Shown: positions 9,374 through 17,641 of the stretch, in pieces
Numbering within the stretch: the stretch's first letter is position 1
Layout of the letters: each line of letters opens with the position of its first letter
Source of the DNA: Permianibacter aggregans
GTDB lineage: Bacteria > Pseudomonadota > Gammaproteobacteria > Enterobacterales > Permianibacteraceae
Direction of reading: 5' to 3'
NCBI RefSeq assembly: GCF_009756665.1
Contig: NZ_CP037953.1
Location: forward strand, 1,984,001 to 2,048,000
Length of the DNA: 64,000 nucleotides
Position numbers and translations under genes: made by a program
The notes under the pieces: generated by a model
Database searches by the model: none
Told to the model about the DNA's origin: nothing
What the model saw: the letters and a program-made list of their open reading frames with translations, nothing else

Positions 9374-9739
9374 TGGGGTCAGGCCTTACATTTGACATCA
9401 TTCACTTCTCCGACTCCAACTGCTTTACGGCACGACTAACGGTCGCATAGCTTACGCCAAAATGGTTGCCGACCTGCTCTAAGGTGTAATGCCCACTGAG
9501 ATATGCCTTGGCCATTGCCGTTTTTGATTCTGTGTATTTGTTTTGGTAGTAAGCTAATGGCTTGATAGGCGCCTGCTTTTGTTTCTTTGGAATATCTTTT
9601 AATGGCTGCTCGGGGTCGATTCGGCACTGCATGTCCTGTATAAATCGCTCATCACCAAGATAAATCTGATTGCTGAGTTGCTCCCAAGGCGATGGCTGGC
9701 TTTTGCCTTGCTGAACAAACTCGGCATACCGGCGCTGAG
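9367..9739. repeat. Tandem partial duplication (373 bp) of the RAYT element
   Basis: Bases 9367-9739 are repeated directly at 9740-10112. Both units run from ggaacattgggg to ggcgctgag. Only the second continues into the rest of the transposase gene. The unit contains one inverted end and the 3' ~40% of the transposase gene. Confidence 0.93.
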
Positions 9740-9746
9740 GGAACAT
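9402..9746 (-). pseudogene. Truncated RAYT transposase C-terminal fragment (114 aa)
   Basis: Encodes the same residues as the last ~112 amino acids of the full transposase at 9775-10620, including the C-terminal helix-turn-helix-like segment (YTLEQVGNHFGVSYATVS). It lacks the HUH catalytic domain. The frame opens with an ATG contributed by the inverted end of the neighbouring unit, so an HTH-only product could be made, but the simplest reading is a dead fragment left by the 373-bp tandem duplication. Confidence 0.85.
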
Positions 9747-9770
9747 TGGGGTCAGGCCTTACATTTGACA
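9747..9770. repeat. Inverted end (left, inner) of the RAYT element
   Basis: Exact 24-bp inverse of 10679-10702; an identical direct copy is at 9374-9397. The outward reading supplies CCCCAATG, an ATG that opens both the transposase fragment and the orphan toxin tip. Confidence 0.9.
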
Positions 9771-9774
9771 TCAT

Positions 9775-10620
9775 TCACTTCTCCGACTCCAACTGCTTTA
9801 CGGCACGACTAACGGTCGCATAGCTTACGCCAAAATGGTTGCCGACCTGCTCTAAGGTGTAATGCCCACTGAGATATGCCTTGGCCATTGCCGTTTTTGA
9901 TTCTGTGTATTTGTTTTGGTAGTAAGCTAATGGCTTGATAGGCGCCTGCTTTTGTTTCTTTGGAATATCTTTTAATGGCTGCTCGGGGTCGATTCGGCAC
10001 TGCATGTCCTGTATAAATCGCTCATCACCAAGATAAATCTGATTGCTGAGTTGCTCCCAAGGCGATGGCTGGCTTTTGCCTTGCTGAACAAACTCGGCAT
10101 ACCGGCGCTGAGCGACCGCCTTGGTTTTGGCAAAGCCGGCCAGAATCCAATCTGTCGTCAGGCAGGCCGCCGTTTCAGTCAAGCCTGCCGTTGCTTGATA
10201 GCTACTCCATGGCCAATTTTTCGCCTCACGCACCATGCGCGCCCTCACGGGGTTTAGCACGATGTATCGGGACAATTCCAATAGGTAGTTTTCTTTCTGA
10301 ACCAGGATAGCTTTGAAGCGTCCCTGAAAAACGTGACCCACACGCTGGTGGATTCTATTAAAGGCTTGGGTATAGGTGCCATTCAGGTATTTCATGCCTT
10401 TGGAGAGGCTGGCAGTGTTAGTTTCAATCAGCAGATGATAATGATTGCGCATCAAACAATACGCGTGACAATACCAGTCGAATCGTCGAACGGCGTTGTT
10501 TAGTAGCGAAAGAAATAGCTCTCGGTCGCTATCGTCTAAATAGATGTCTTGTTGCGCATTTCCACGTGCTGTCACGTGATATAGCGCACCGGCAAATTCA
10601 ATGCGCAATGGCCTTGCCAT
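9775..10620 (-). CDS. REP-associated tyrosine (HUH/Y1) transposase with C-terminal HTH
   Basis: 281 aa of the Y1_Tnp/IS200-like superfamily. The N-terminus MARPLRIEFAGALYHVTARG is typical of RAYT proteins. The HUH metal site is RNHYHLL with His60 and His62, and the nucleophilic tyrosine lies in the helix NYLLELSRYIVLNPVRA at ~111-127. A C-terminal extension (residues ~245-277) has a helix-turn-helix pattern that may read the element ends. These enzymes nick and rejoin single-stranded DNA at REP-type sequences. The start ATG at 10620 gives the normal family N-terminus. The gene is complete and flanked by matched inverted ends, so the element may still be active. Confidence 0.92.
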   Translation of the reverse strand: MARPLRIEFAGALYHVTARGNAQQDIYLDDSDRELFLSLLNNAVRRFDWYCHAYCLMRNHYHLLIETNTASLSKGMKYLNGTYTQAFNRIHQRVGHVFQGRFKAILVQKENYLLELSRYIVLNPVRARMVREAKNWPWSSYQATAGLTETAACLTTDWILAGFAKTKAVAQRRYAEFVQQGKSQPSPWEQLSNQIYLGDERFIQDMQCRIDPEQPLKDIPKKQKQAPIKPLAYYQNKYTESKTAMAKAYLSGHYTLEQVGNHFGVSYATVSRAVKQLESEK

Positions 10621-10678
10621 GAACGCTTCCTAATCCTTGGAGAACTGTTCCGATAAACTTACGCCTCAAAGGTCGTTG

Positions 10679-10702
10679 TGTCAAATGTAAGGCCTGACCC
10701 CA
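10679..10702. repeat. Inverted end (right) of the RAYT element
   Basis: Exact 24-bp inverse complement of 9747-9770 and 9374-9397, located about 60 bp upstream of the transposase start. Confidence 0.9.
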
Positions 10703-10798
10703 ACATCCATTTATTGACCGGATAAACGAAAGCATGACCCTAAGTTTAAGGTCAACTCCTAATTCCGAACTAGTCAGGAAACTCCGACAGAAGGCTTA

Positions 10799-11158
10799 TC
10801 AAACCCTTCGCTCCTTCATTAGCTTACCGTTTGAGAATATCAGCTCAATATCTTCGTCATTCTCGCCCTCCCACTGCAAACAAACCTGTCCGCAAAGTGT
10901 GGAGAGTAGTTGTGAAAAATGCTCGAAATATTCTGGCTCTACATTCGGAAGCTCGTAACTTAGCAGCAAGGCTCCTTCGTGACTCACTTCTAGCCTAGTT
11001 GGCAATTCACAGTCGTTAGTTTTTCGCCACCAATCCAGATCCTGCTCAGGTACTTCATCCTCAAACTCTATTCGCTTTCTCGGATCCAAGACGCGCTGGA
11101 GTCTTTCAAGAGCTTCCGCGCTCTGACACTCGACTTTGATGTAAACATGGTATTCCAA
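10799..11158 (-). CDS. Hypothetical 119-aa acidic protein, copy B (candidate immunity or accessory factor)
   Basis: 119 aa, 114 identical to the copy-A protein by direct comparison; the changes cluster at residues 14-31 plus one near residue 72. TTG start at 11158 with AAGGG upstream. It follows the 526-aa gene by 62 nt, with no hairpin insertion in between, unlike copy A. No signal peptide, no membrane helix and no family recognised. Conservation of both sequence and position beside a faster-diverging 526-aa gene suggests a role shared between cassettes rather than strict specificity for one toxin tip, or a recent gene conversion. Confidence 0.74.
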   Translation of the reverse strand: MEYHVYIKVECQSAEALERLQRVLDPRKRIEFEDEVPEQDLDWWRKTNDCELPTRLEVSHEGALLLSYELPNVEPEYFEHFSQLLSTLCGQVCLQWEGENDEDIELIFSNGKLMKERRV

Positions 11159-11220
11159 GTGTAAGCCCTTAATTTGTGGACTGGAAAACTCTTTCTAAAA
11201 ACACTCACATTGCAATCTAC

Positions 11221-12801
11221 TTATGGCGAAAGCACCTCTTTTAAAAACTTATCAAGGTCAGCGAAAGGGTGGTCGCCTTTATAGTCCGGAAATTCGTAAA
11301 ACCAGGACTTTGCGTCAGCACTCTCTTTGCAGGTCTGTTTCTCATCACCGACCATTATTCCTGCTGACTCGAAACCAACACTTGAATACAGCTCGCTGCC
11401 ATGGGGAATATTGACTGTATTGTCTGGCCAGACGAACTGCGCCGAACCGCAACCCACCGTAGAAAGTGGAAGATTGTGCTCCGACCGCAATTGCCAGAAT
11501 AGTCTTCTTAGCTTTATACCTTGAAGAACATTATGATTAAGCGTTTTCTTAATTCGAGGAAATGAATAGAAGAGTACTAACTTTGGGACAAGCTCCATGC
11601 GGTTCGAGCTGGCTTCCTTTGGAATCAGCCATAGAAAATTTATATCAACCACCAGATCTTCTTCGCTGTTAAAAAGAAGCGCTTGCGGCAGGCGGAACTT
11701 ATAGTGGTAAGCTGGAATCTTTGCTTTGTTGTGATCCCCGTCTTTTACGTAACCCAAGAGCACTCGTAGTGAATAATCAACAAACTCGCTGACTTCAACT
11801 AACCTAACCTCATTGGGGTTGAAGCGATAATCGCTCAAATAAGGAGAACACGTGATTCGTTGGATTTCTTTGATAGCTTTTGGCGTTGCTCTGGGGTTGA
11901 AAAGCAGTCGCTCCTTAGGAAGACTGTGCCCCAAGCTTCTTCCTAATTGTCGCCCATCTGTGCCAGCAGTCCACTGCCATATATCATCTAGTTCTTTGCA
12001 GCCAGTGCCTTGCTCAAGCTTCATAAAGATCTTGTTTCGGAAATCCATTGCCAGTGTACTATTGCTGGCATAGTCTCTCGGATCTTCAAAAAATCTAACT
12101 GCCTGACAGAACGTTTTTGCGGCCTGTTCAGCCGACTTCGTTTCCCTCACGTAACCATCATTGACTACTAACGGTTTGTCAGAGAATGAGAAATACGGCA
12201 TTGCCGAAGCCCAGTAATCCACCAAGTCCTGTATCGGGTGATGAGGATTAGCCGAAGAGTGCGTCAGAAAACCAAACCCCTCGTCCACCAATAAATCAAA
12301 GACTTGTAGTGGCGAAAGAAAGGTTCGGCCATTGACGAATTTTTCCTCAACCTCTTTTTGATGCTTCTCGTTGTCAAACCTTTCCGGCAATAGATAGCGG
12401 AAGAATTCCCGCTCCATGCCGTCCATATAGCCAAACTCGGTTCCAAACCATTGCTGAGCCTCGTAGATTCTGCCGAATCGTCTGCCTATAAAACGATAAA
12501 GGATTATTAACCGATTATAATTTTCGGCCTCAAGAATGCCATCTAGCAGCTCAGTGTAGATGGCTCTGTCGCAGCGAGGCAACAATGTGAATCGCTCCCA
12601 GTCTTCGCCAATAAATGTCCAGATCCGTTCTTCTTCGTCTGCGTCCTCAAGGCCGGCAACCGCCCCGGTTAGGAAAAATGCTTTTCGCGCATTTAGCTCG
12701 GCACGAGATATAGCAATGTCGTGGTATTCTTTGGTTGCTAACCACATCGCTTTTCTGCGTTTTACCCACTCAGGTTTGTCCAGTTGCCAGACTTTATTCA
12801 T
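11221..12801 (-). CDS. Candidate immunity/partner protein of the nuclease-tipped precursor (526 aa), copy B
   Basis: 526 aa, ATG at 12801, overlapping the last codons of the toxin precursor by 8 nt, so translation is probably coupled; AGAAGAGTTTACCG precedes the ATG. About three-quarters identical by eye to the copy-A protein; the middle (residues ~290-400) is the most diverged and both ends are well kept. There is no signal peptide and no recognisable catalytic motif. By position it is the best candidate for immunity against the PD-(D/E)XK-like tip; a dedicated chaperone/adaptor is the alternative. Its cytoplasmic location would fit protection of the cell's own nucleic acid. Confidence 0.8.
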   Translation of the reverse strand: MNKVWQLDKPEWVKRRKAMWLATKEYHDIAISRAELNARKAFFLTGAVAGLEDADEEERIWTFIGEDWERFTLLPRCDRAIYTELLDGILEAENYNRLIILYRFIGRRFGRIYEAQQWFGTEFGYMDGMEREFFRYLLPERFDNEKHQKEVEEKFVNGRTFLSPLQVFDLLVDEGFGFLTHSSANPHHPIQDLVDYWASAMPYFSFSDKPLVVNDGYVRETKSAEQAAKTFCQAVRFFEDPRDYASNSTLAMDFRNKIFMKLEQGTGCKELDDIWQWTAGTDGRQLGRSLGHSLPKERLLFNPRATPKAIKEIQRITCSPYLSDYRFNPNEVRLVEVSEFVDYSLRVLLGYVKDGDHNKAKIPAYHYKFRLPQALLFNSEEDLVVDINFLWLIPKEASSNRMELVPKLVLFYSFPRIKKTLNHNVLQGIKLRRLFWQLRSEHNLPLSTVGCGSAQFVWPDNTVNIPHGSELYSSVGFESAGIMVGDEKQTCKESADAKSWFYEFPDYKGDHPFADLDKFLKEVLSP

Positions 12802-15800
12802 CGGTAAACTCTTCTTGCATCATTTCGTCAATAACTTCTTGCGGCAGGTTCTTCAGAAACTTATCTTTTATCTGCCCCGAGATCAGTTCAATAAACGTTG
12901 CTCGGCGAAGACGTGACTCAACATAGCTTTTTGAAACCAGTCCATTGGTGACCTCAATATTCCCACCAAGATTCAGTTTTGTACCAGCGGGCTCCGCCAT
13001 TCGCCTTAACAAGGTTACCGTACGATCATAAGTTGCCTTGGAAAAACTCTTCTCCGGTTTTATTGTATATGGCTTTTCTTTCCGCTTAAACGTCTTACTG
13101 TTTACCTTGAAATTCTGAAGCAGCCACTTCATGTCGTCGGCATAAGTTTTGCCTTCCTGTGTTTGAGAGAACTTCGCGGTTGCACGTGCATCCAAAAAGA
13201 ATTGCTTTCCGTAGGTACTCTTTGTTTTGCATCCTGTGTTTGCGATATTTGGCTTGGTGTAAGTGTCGCCCCTTAACATCACCCAAGGGCTCCACTGACA
13301 TTCATGCTTGCCTTTTGTATTGGCAGTAATATCCCTCAGGCTCTTAACCTCAACCCAAGTATTGTCTGAGCCGTCACCTCCATTTCCCAGTTCAATATCC
13401 ACTCCACGAATCGGCCTGCCGCTCGCAAGTGTTGTGGTAGCTTCAAGTTTTCCTCCTACCTCCTTACCATAGACCTCCATTAACACGCCACGCTCAATCG
13501 CAACAATGGGCTGTTTTCCCGTTACCTCGTATGAGGCATGGTGAAAAGCGATCATCGCCAAATGCCACATTGCACCTTGCGCGTAGCCCTGCACATATGT
13601 CGCATAACTTGTTCCTTCTTCATCCTCTTCCTGCTCAAGCTCTGACGGTTTGGATGCAGCATCAATGATTACCCTGCTGAATAGTTCGTCAATTTCGTTA
13701 TGAAGTGCGGAGTATTTCTCTCCCTCAGGTTTTCCTGTCCGAATTTCGTGGTGCTCCAGGAGGAGTGGGGAATGCTCTGGTATAGGTATGCACCCCTGGA
13801 GCTTGAGCTTCTTGGAGATCTCACAGTCATGCATCCTGTCTTCAAGATAAACAAATATGCCGATAATCAATGCCGGATGAAGACGCGCGTTGGATTTACC
13901 CGTTAGTAGCGCCGTTACACCGTATGCCGAATCACTCGCCTTTTTTCTCAAGTTCGCAATCATCAAGCTCGGATTAAAGATCATCTTGCGTAGACCTTTA
14001 CTACCTCCCTCCAACATCAGTTCGCGAATGGATTTCATGCTATGGGTAATTTCTTTCGGCCGCTCACGCGCTGCCTTGGTCGCAGCAGCACCGGAAACCA
14101 GCTTCGTTGCGCCTTTACCCGCGATACGCGCTTTACTTGGCTTTGCCGCGTAGGCTTTCGGGAAAATGCCATCCATCAGATTGGGCTGACGCATTTCAAA
14201 TTCGAAGTTTGCCGCTACCACTACATCATCAACCGGCTCACCTTCGGTATCGACCGGCGGCGGTTCGCCCTCACCATCCCAACCCAATGCTGGCAGACTC
14301 AGGTAATCAACCCAGACGATGAAGTCATCTGCGCTTTCGATAGCGTTAAACATGACCAGAAGTGCTTCTCGACCTTCTTCATCAAAGGCCATTTCTCCCA
14401 AGATCATGAAGTACGGCACCAACTTTAGCAGGTCATCAAACTTCCCTTTTCTTAACTTGCCTGCATAAGTGCCAATGACACCACCAATGGCTTTGACAAA
14501 CGGCTTATTGGCCAAAGGAGCGATGATTCTCCTGAGCGGTACCATGGCGGCTCGAATCGGTGGCGCCACGAAGCTCAAAATGCTCATGGCGTCGAACGTC
14601 AGCGTAACGTAGTTCACCTTGTCCCATTCGTTGTCCATCATGTAACCGACTTGTTCGAACAAGCTTTTAGCTTCATTGAATGGGATAACGAAGCCTATCG
14701 CCTCAGTGAAAATCTCCCAGGCATTTTCCGCAATCCAGTCGAATATGCCGGCATGGGCGACGGGAATAACGCTGTCCCATAGAGGAACGGCTTTGAACTG
14801 ATTACGGACAATCAATTGGCCGTTTTCATCGAACTGAACGGGAGGCGCGCTACTGCCATGGGCTACAGCGCTGCCCATTAGTTCGCCGTAGAAATCCCGG
14901 TCAACTAGAGAAATGTAGTGCTGCTCAGAAGCCAGCGTCAGACCAACACGTAAAGTACGGATGGCACTGTCTTGCTGAGCCGAATTTAACGCACCGGTAC
15001 TCTCGACACTAATAGCATTTCCGCCTTCACCGTCAGCGACGGTGAATGAGAGTTGTTCCTGACCATTCTCACTGAACTTCACCAGCGGAGAAGAACGCCA
15101 GTCATAAAGGCTTACGCTTGACAGCAGGCCTTCGAAACCACCCATCTCGATACCCTGGCCAAAGCCGTAGGCAAGGGGATTCGGTACGGCAACTGGCGTT
15201 GCGGCCTGGCCATTTACTTCCAGCTCCAACTGGCCATTCAGCACGCGGGCGCCGACGGTGTGCCATTCATTCAAGCTGAGTACGTGCGAGGCGATGGAAA
15301 CCGGCCCCGCAGTAGTGGTTACCGTAAACTGGATTCTGTTGTCAGCGGTATATTCGACTTTCTGAGTACCCGCTGCCAGCTTGATGACGTCACCAGGTTG
15401 GTATGGTTTGATATCGAGCCTGAAACCCAATCCATCGGCTGGTTGCAGAGAAGGTTTTGCGGTGACCTCAACTTTTGCATCTGCACCGAAGAACAGACTT
15501 TGCCCCATTCCTAGAGGATGGTCACCCACCAAAGTTACTTTTTCGCCACGACCATGGTGCAAACCGGTTTCATCAGGAACAACGGTGTAATCCAGTTGAT
15601 TCAAAAAATAGGACGCAAGCGGCGCTCGGTTTGGTTCGGCTAAACTGCCAATTTTTAAATCATGCTGACTACCGACATTGTCGTTGATGAGGACATTGGC
15701 TTTCGCGCGATAAGGCACGCCAATTCTCAAACCGTCATATCGAACGTACTCGACCGCACCATCAATTGTCGCGTCACCAACCAGGATAGTTTCTGAGGTG

Positions 15801-17641
15801 TTCGCTTTTTGGGGAATTGGTGAGCTTGGCGTGACTTCTTTATGCTTTGCTTCAACAAGTCCGACTCTTGCTGATACTCGGCCGGTTTTTTCATGCAGTC
15901 CGGTGAAGAATCGTATCGTCGCAATACCTTGCGCGTCCGTTTTGGGCAGGCCCTGCTCAAACTTGCCAAAATTGGAATCAAAGATGACGTCAACACCCGC
16001 TGCCGGTTCACCGGCTTCCGTTGTTACCTTTACAGATAGATTGTAGGTCTTCCTTGTTTCAAACGTAGGTGGCAAGGCTTCCCACGTAACTTTAAGAGGC
16101 TTAACCTGTAGCGGAATCTCTCTTGTTAACTCACCTACACGGATGGTCAGCTTCGCTTCCGGGTCAACCAGTGAATCGCCAGACAAAACAATACGTGCTT
16201 TACCGTCAATGAATTCGTCTTGCTTTGTCTCAATATTAACAGGGCCGATAACTTCGTAGGCTATCTGCGTTCCGTCTGCCACTTTGTTGTTGTATTTGTC
16301 CACAGATGTTACGTCAACCGTTACGGTGCCATGCCTTTCAATATGCATTTCACCATCAACCGTTGTTTGTAGGTCATGAGGCTCACCTGGCACAACCAAG
16401 ATCTCGCCCCATTTTGCGATAATGTCCGGATTTCCTTCGAGAATCGCATTTACTGTTGTCCTGGCTCCCGCCGTTCTTGGCATAGCGACGGTTGCGGTGA
16501 ATACGCCATTTTCCTGATCAACTTCTTCATTCTCGAATGCGGCTTGCGTTCCTTCTGCCACCCAGCGAAGTGTTCTCGGGGATTTGTATTTCTTATCTCG
16601 CTGACCATAGCCAACCAACCATGAAACCATGGGTACCGTTGGCTCGTCTGCGGAGACCCGAAACAAACCTCCGCCATGTGCGGGTGAACCAACGATTGTT
16701 GTGCTGAGAGCCAAGTACTCAAATGCGAACTCCCACAGCAGGTTTTCTGGGTCGTGATTGAAATACAACCGCATCGTCAGGAAATCTTCAGGTCGCAATG
16801 CAGTAAAATGATTGAGGTTACGGAATCGGAGCTGTTGATCCGAACCCACCGTGGCCGCTAACTCTTGCTCACCTATTGCAAATAGCAACTCACGCTCTTC
16901 GCCCAAGAGAGGCAGAGGCGCAATATCGTTGATCAATAAGTTGTAACTTAAGTTAACGAAGTCATCGACGTTTGATAGTCCTGGCGTTTCGGCGTGAAGC
17001 ATGTCTTCGCCTTGCTCGCCATCGGCGCCGTGCAGAATTTTCTTCATTTGCAGTTCAAACAAACTGAACTGCATTTCCGGGCGGTATAACCAGCGATAGG
17101 CCGGCAGCGGGAAACGGCCGGTTACCTGGCCTTCCTGACGCGCTTGACGCCAGGCGTTGCGCGAGATGATCGTAGCTTTCTCGTCAAATACTGCGACCTT
17201 GAATGGCACGTAATGGGCCGGTCGGTATTGCAGCTTGCCTTCGCCAGCGCCGAGCGTCGCGAAGTCCGGGTTGTTGTTTTTGCTTTCGGCATGCACGTGC
17301 ACGTAGTAGTGCTCGCGGGTGATGGCTTCATCCTTCACCCGAATCACTTGCCGGTTTTTGCCCGGCTTGATCGTGAAGTTGGCCAGATCGCCGCCTTCTG
17401 GCGCTAGTTCGTTCTCGGCAACGATTTTTGCTAAGCGGCCCGTGTAGCCATACTCGCCCAACTCTTCTGGCAATGGACGACCATCTTGCTCGTACCACTC
17501 GGTGAAGATTTCGATGACATTGTCGTTCGCGGTGGCGCCGCCTTCGTAACCGACTTGGTAGTGCCGTTCTTCGTTCTTAGTTAAACCATGCTCAACTGTG
17601 GTGCGGCGCTCGACCCGAACCGAAAGATTGGGCGGCAGCAT
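12794..17641 (-). CDS. Toxin precursor, 3' part: Ig-like and LamG-like domains with a C-terminal PD-(D/E)XK-like tip
   Basis: 1615 codons from an in-frame ATG, though this ATG is internal when compared with the intact paralogue. Residues ~1-285 continue the shared N-terminal module (ends near LLWEFAF). Big_1-like domains lie at ~385-480 and ~490-590 (VDVTSVDKYNNKVADGT; EPAAGVDVIFDSNFGKFEQG). A LamG-like domain is at ~700-800 (LSLNEWHTVGARVLNGQLEL). A helix-rich region at ~960-1100 has several hydrophobic segments (DAMSILSFVAPPIRAAMVPL), like pretoxin regions in other polymorphic toxins. From ~1285 to 1615 comes the tip, with Asp ~1414 and Glu-x-Lys at ~1430-1432 in WVEVKS. The nuclease role is inferred. 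It lacks a signal peptide because the frameshift separates it from the 5' part. Confidence 0.8.
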   Translation of the reverse strand: MLPPNLSVRVERRTTVEHGLTKNEERHYQVGYEGGATANDNVIEIFTEWYEQDGRPLPEELGEYGYTGRLAKIVAENELAPEGGDLANFTIKPGKNRQVIRVKDEAITREHYYVHVHAESKNNNPDFATLGAGEGKLQYRPAHYVPFKVAVFDEKATIISRNAWRQARQEGQVTGRFPLPAYRWLYRPEMQFSLFELQMKKILHGADGEQGEDMLHAETPGLSNVDDFVNLSYNLLINDIAPLPLLGEERELLFAIGEQELAATVGSDQQLRFRNLNHFTALRPEDFLTMRLYFNHDPENLLWEFAFEYLALSTTIVGSPAHGGGLFRVSADEPTVPMVSWLVGYGQRDKKYKSPRTLRWVAEGTQAAFENEEVDQENGVFTATVAMPRTAGARTTVNAILEGNPDIIAKWGEILVVPGEPHDLQTTVDGEMHIERHGTVTVDVTSVDKYNNKVADGTQIAYEVIGPVNIETKQDEFIDGKARIVLSGDSLVDPEAKLTIRVGELTREIPLQVKPLKVTWEALPPTFETRKTYNLSVKVTTEAGEPAAGVDVIFDSNFGKFEQGLPKTDAQGIATIRFFTGLHEKTGRVSARVGLVEAKHKEVTPSSPIPQKANTSETILVGDATIDGAVEYVRYDGLRIGVPYRAKANVLINDNVGSQHDLKIGSLAEPNRAPLASYFLNQLDYTVVPDETGLHHGRGEKVTLVGDHPLGMGQSLFFGADAKVEVTAKPSLQPADGLGFRLDIKPYQPGDVIKLAAGTQKVEYTADNRIQFTVTTTAGPVSIASHVLSLNEWHTVGARVLNGQLELEVNGQAATPVAVPNPLAYGFGQGIEMGGFEGLLSSVSLYDWRSSPLVKFSENGQEQLSFTVADGEGGNAISVESTGALNSAQQDSAIRTLRVGLTLASEQHYISLVDRDFYGELMGSAVAHGSSAPPVQFDENGQLIVRNQFKAVPLWDSVIPVAHAGIFDWIAENAWEIFTEAIGFVIPFNEAKSLFEQVGYMMDNEWDKVNYVTLTFDAMSILSFVAPPIRAAMVPLRRIIAPLANKPFVKAIGGVIGTYAGKLRKGKFDDLLKLVPYFMILGEMAFDEEGREALLVMFNAIESADDFIVWVDYLSLPALGWDGEGEPPPVDTEGEPVDDVVVAANFEFEMRQPNLMDGIFPKAYAAKPSKARIAGKGATKLVSGAAATKAARERPKEITHSMKSIRELMLEGGSKGLRKMIFNPSLMIANLRKKASDSAYGVTALLTGKSNARLHPALIIGIFVYLEDRMHDCEISKKLKLQGCIPIPEHSPLLLEHHEIRTGKPEGEKYSALHNEIDELFSRVIIDAASKPSELEQEEDEEGTSYATYVQGYAQGAMWHLAMIAFHHASYEVTGKQPIVAIERGVLMEVYGKEVGGKLEATTTLASGRPIRGVDIELGNGGDGSDNTWVEVKSLRDITANTKGKHECQWSPWVMLRGDTYTKPNIANTGCKTKSTYGKQFFLDARATAKFSQTQEGKTYADDMKWLLQNFKVNSKTFKRKEKPYTIKPEKSFSKATYDRTVTLLRRMAEPAGTKLNLGGNIEVTNGLVSKSYVESRLRRATFIELISGQIKDKFLKNLPQEVIDEMMQEEFTDE

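Larger units (their letters stand above)
9374..10702 (-). mobile_element. RAYT/IS200-like element with 24-bp inverted ends
   Basis: An element carrying a REP-associated tyrosine transposase gene. The 24-bp end at 10679-10702 is found in inverse at 9747-9770 and again at 9374-9397; its core reads GGGGTCAGGCCTTACATTTG. The minimal element is 9747-10702. The extra copy at 9374-9746 comes from the internal tandem duplication. The element sits exactly between toxin cassettes: its left end abuts the truncated toxin tip (9373) and its right end lies within six bases of the start of repeat copy B (10708). No target duplication is evident, as is usual for HUH elements. Confidence 0.87.
10708..13770. 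repeat. Cassette copy B (toxin tip, 526-aa gene, 119-aa gene), paralogous to 6183-9373
   Basis: Paralogous block in which the toxin tip is still joined to its long precursor. Similarity to copy A runs from the left edge at 10708 through the 119-aa and 526-aa genes to about 13770, where copy A is cut off by the RAYT element. Confidence 0.88.
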
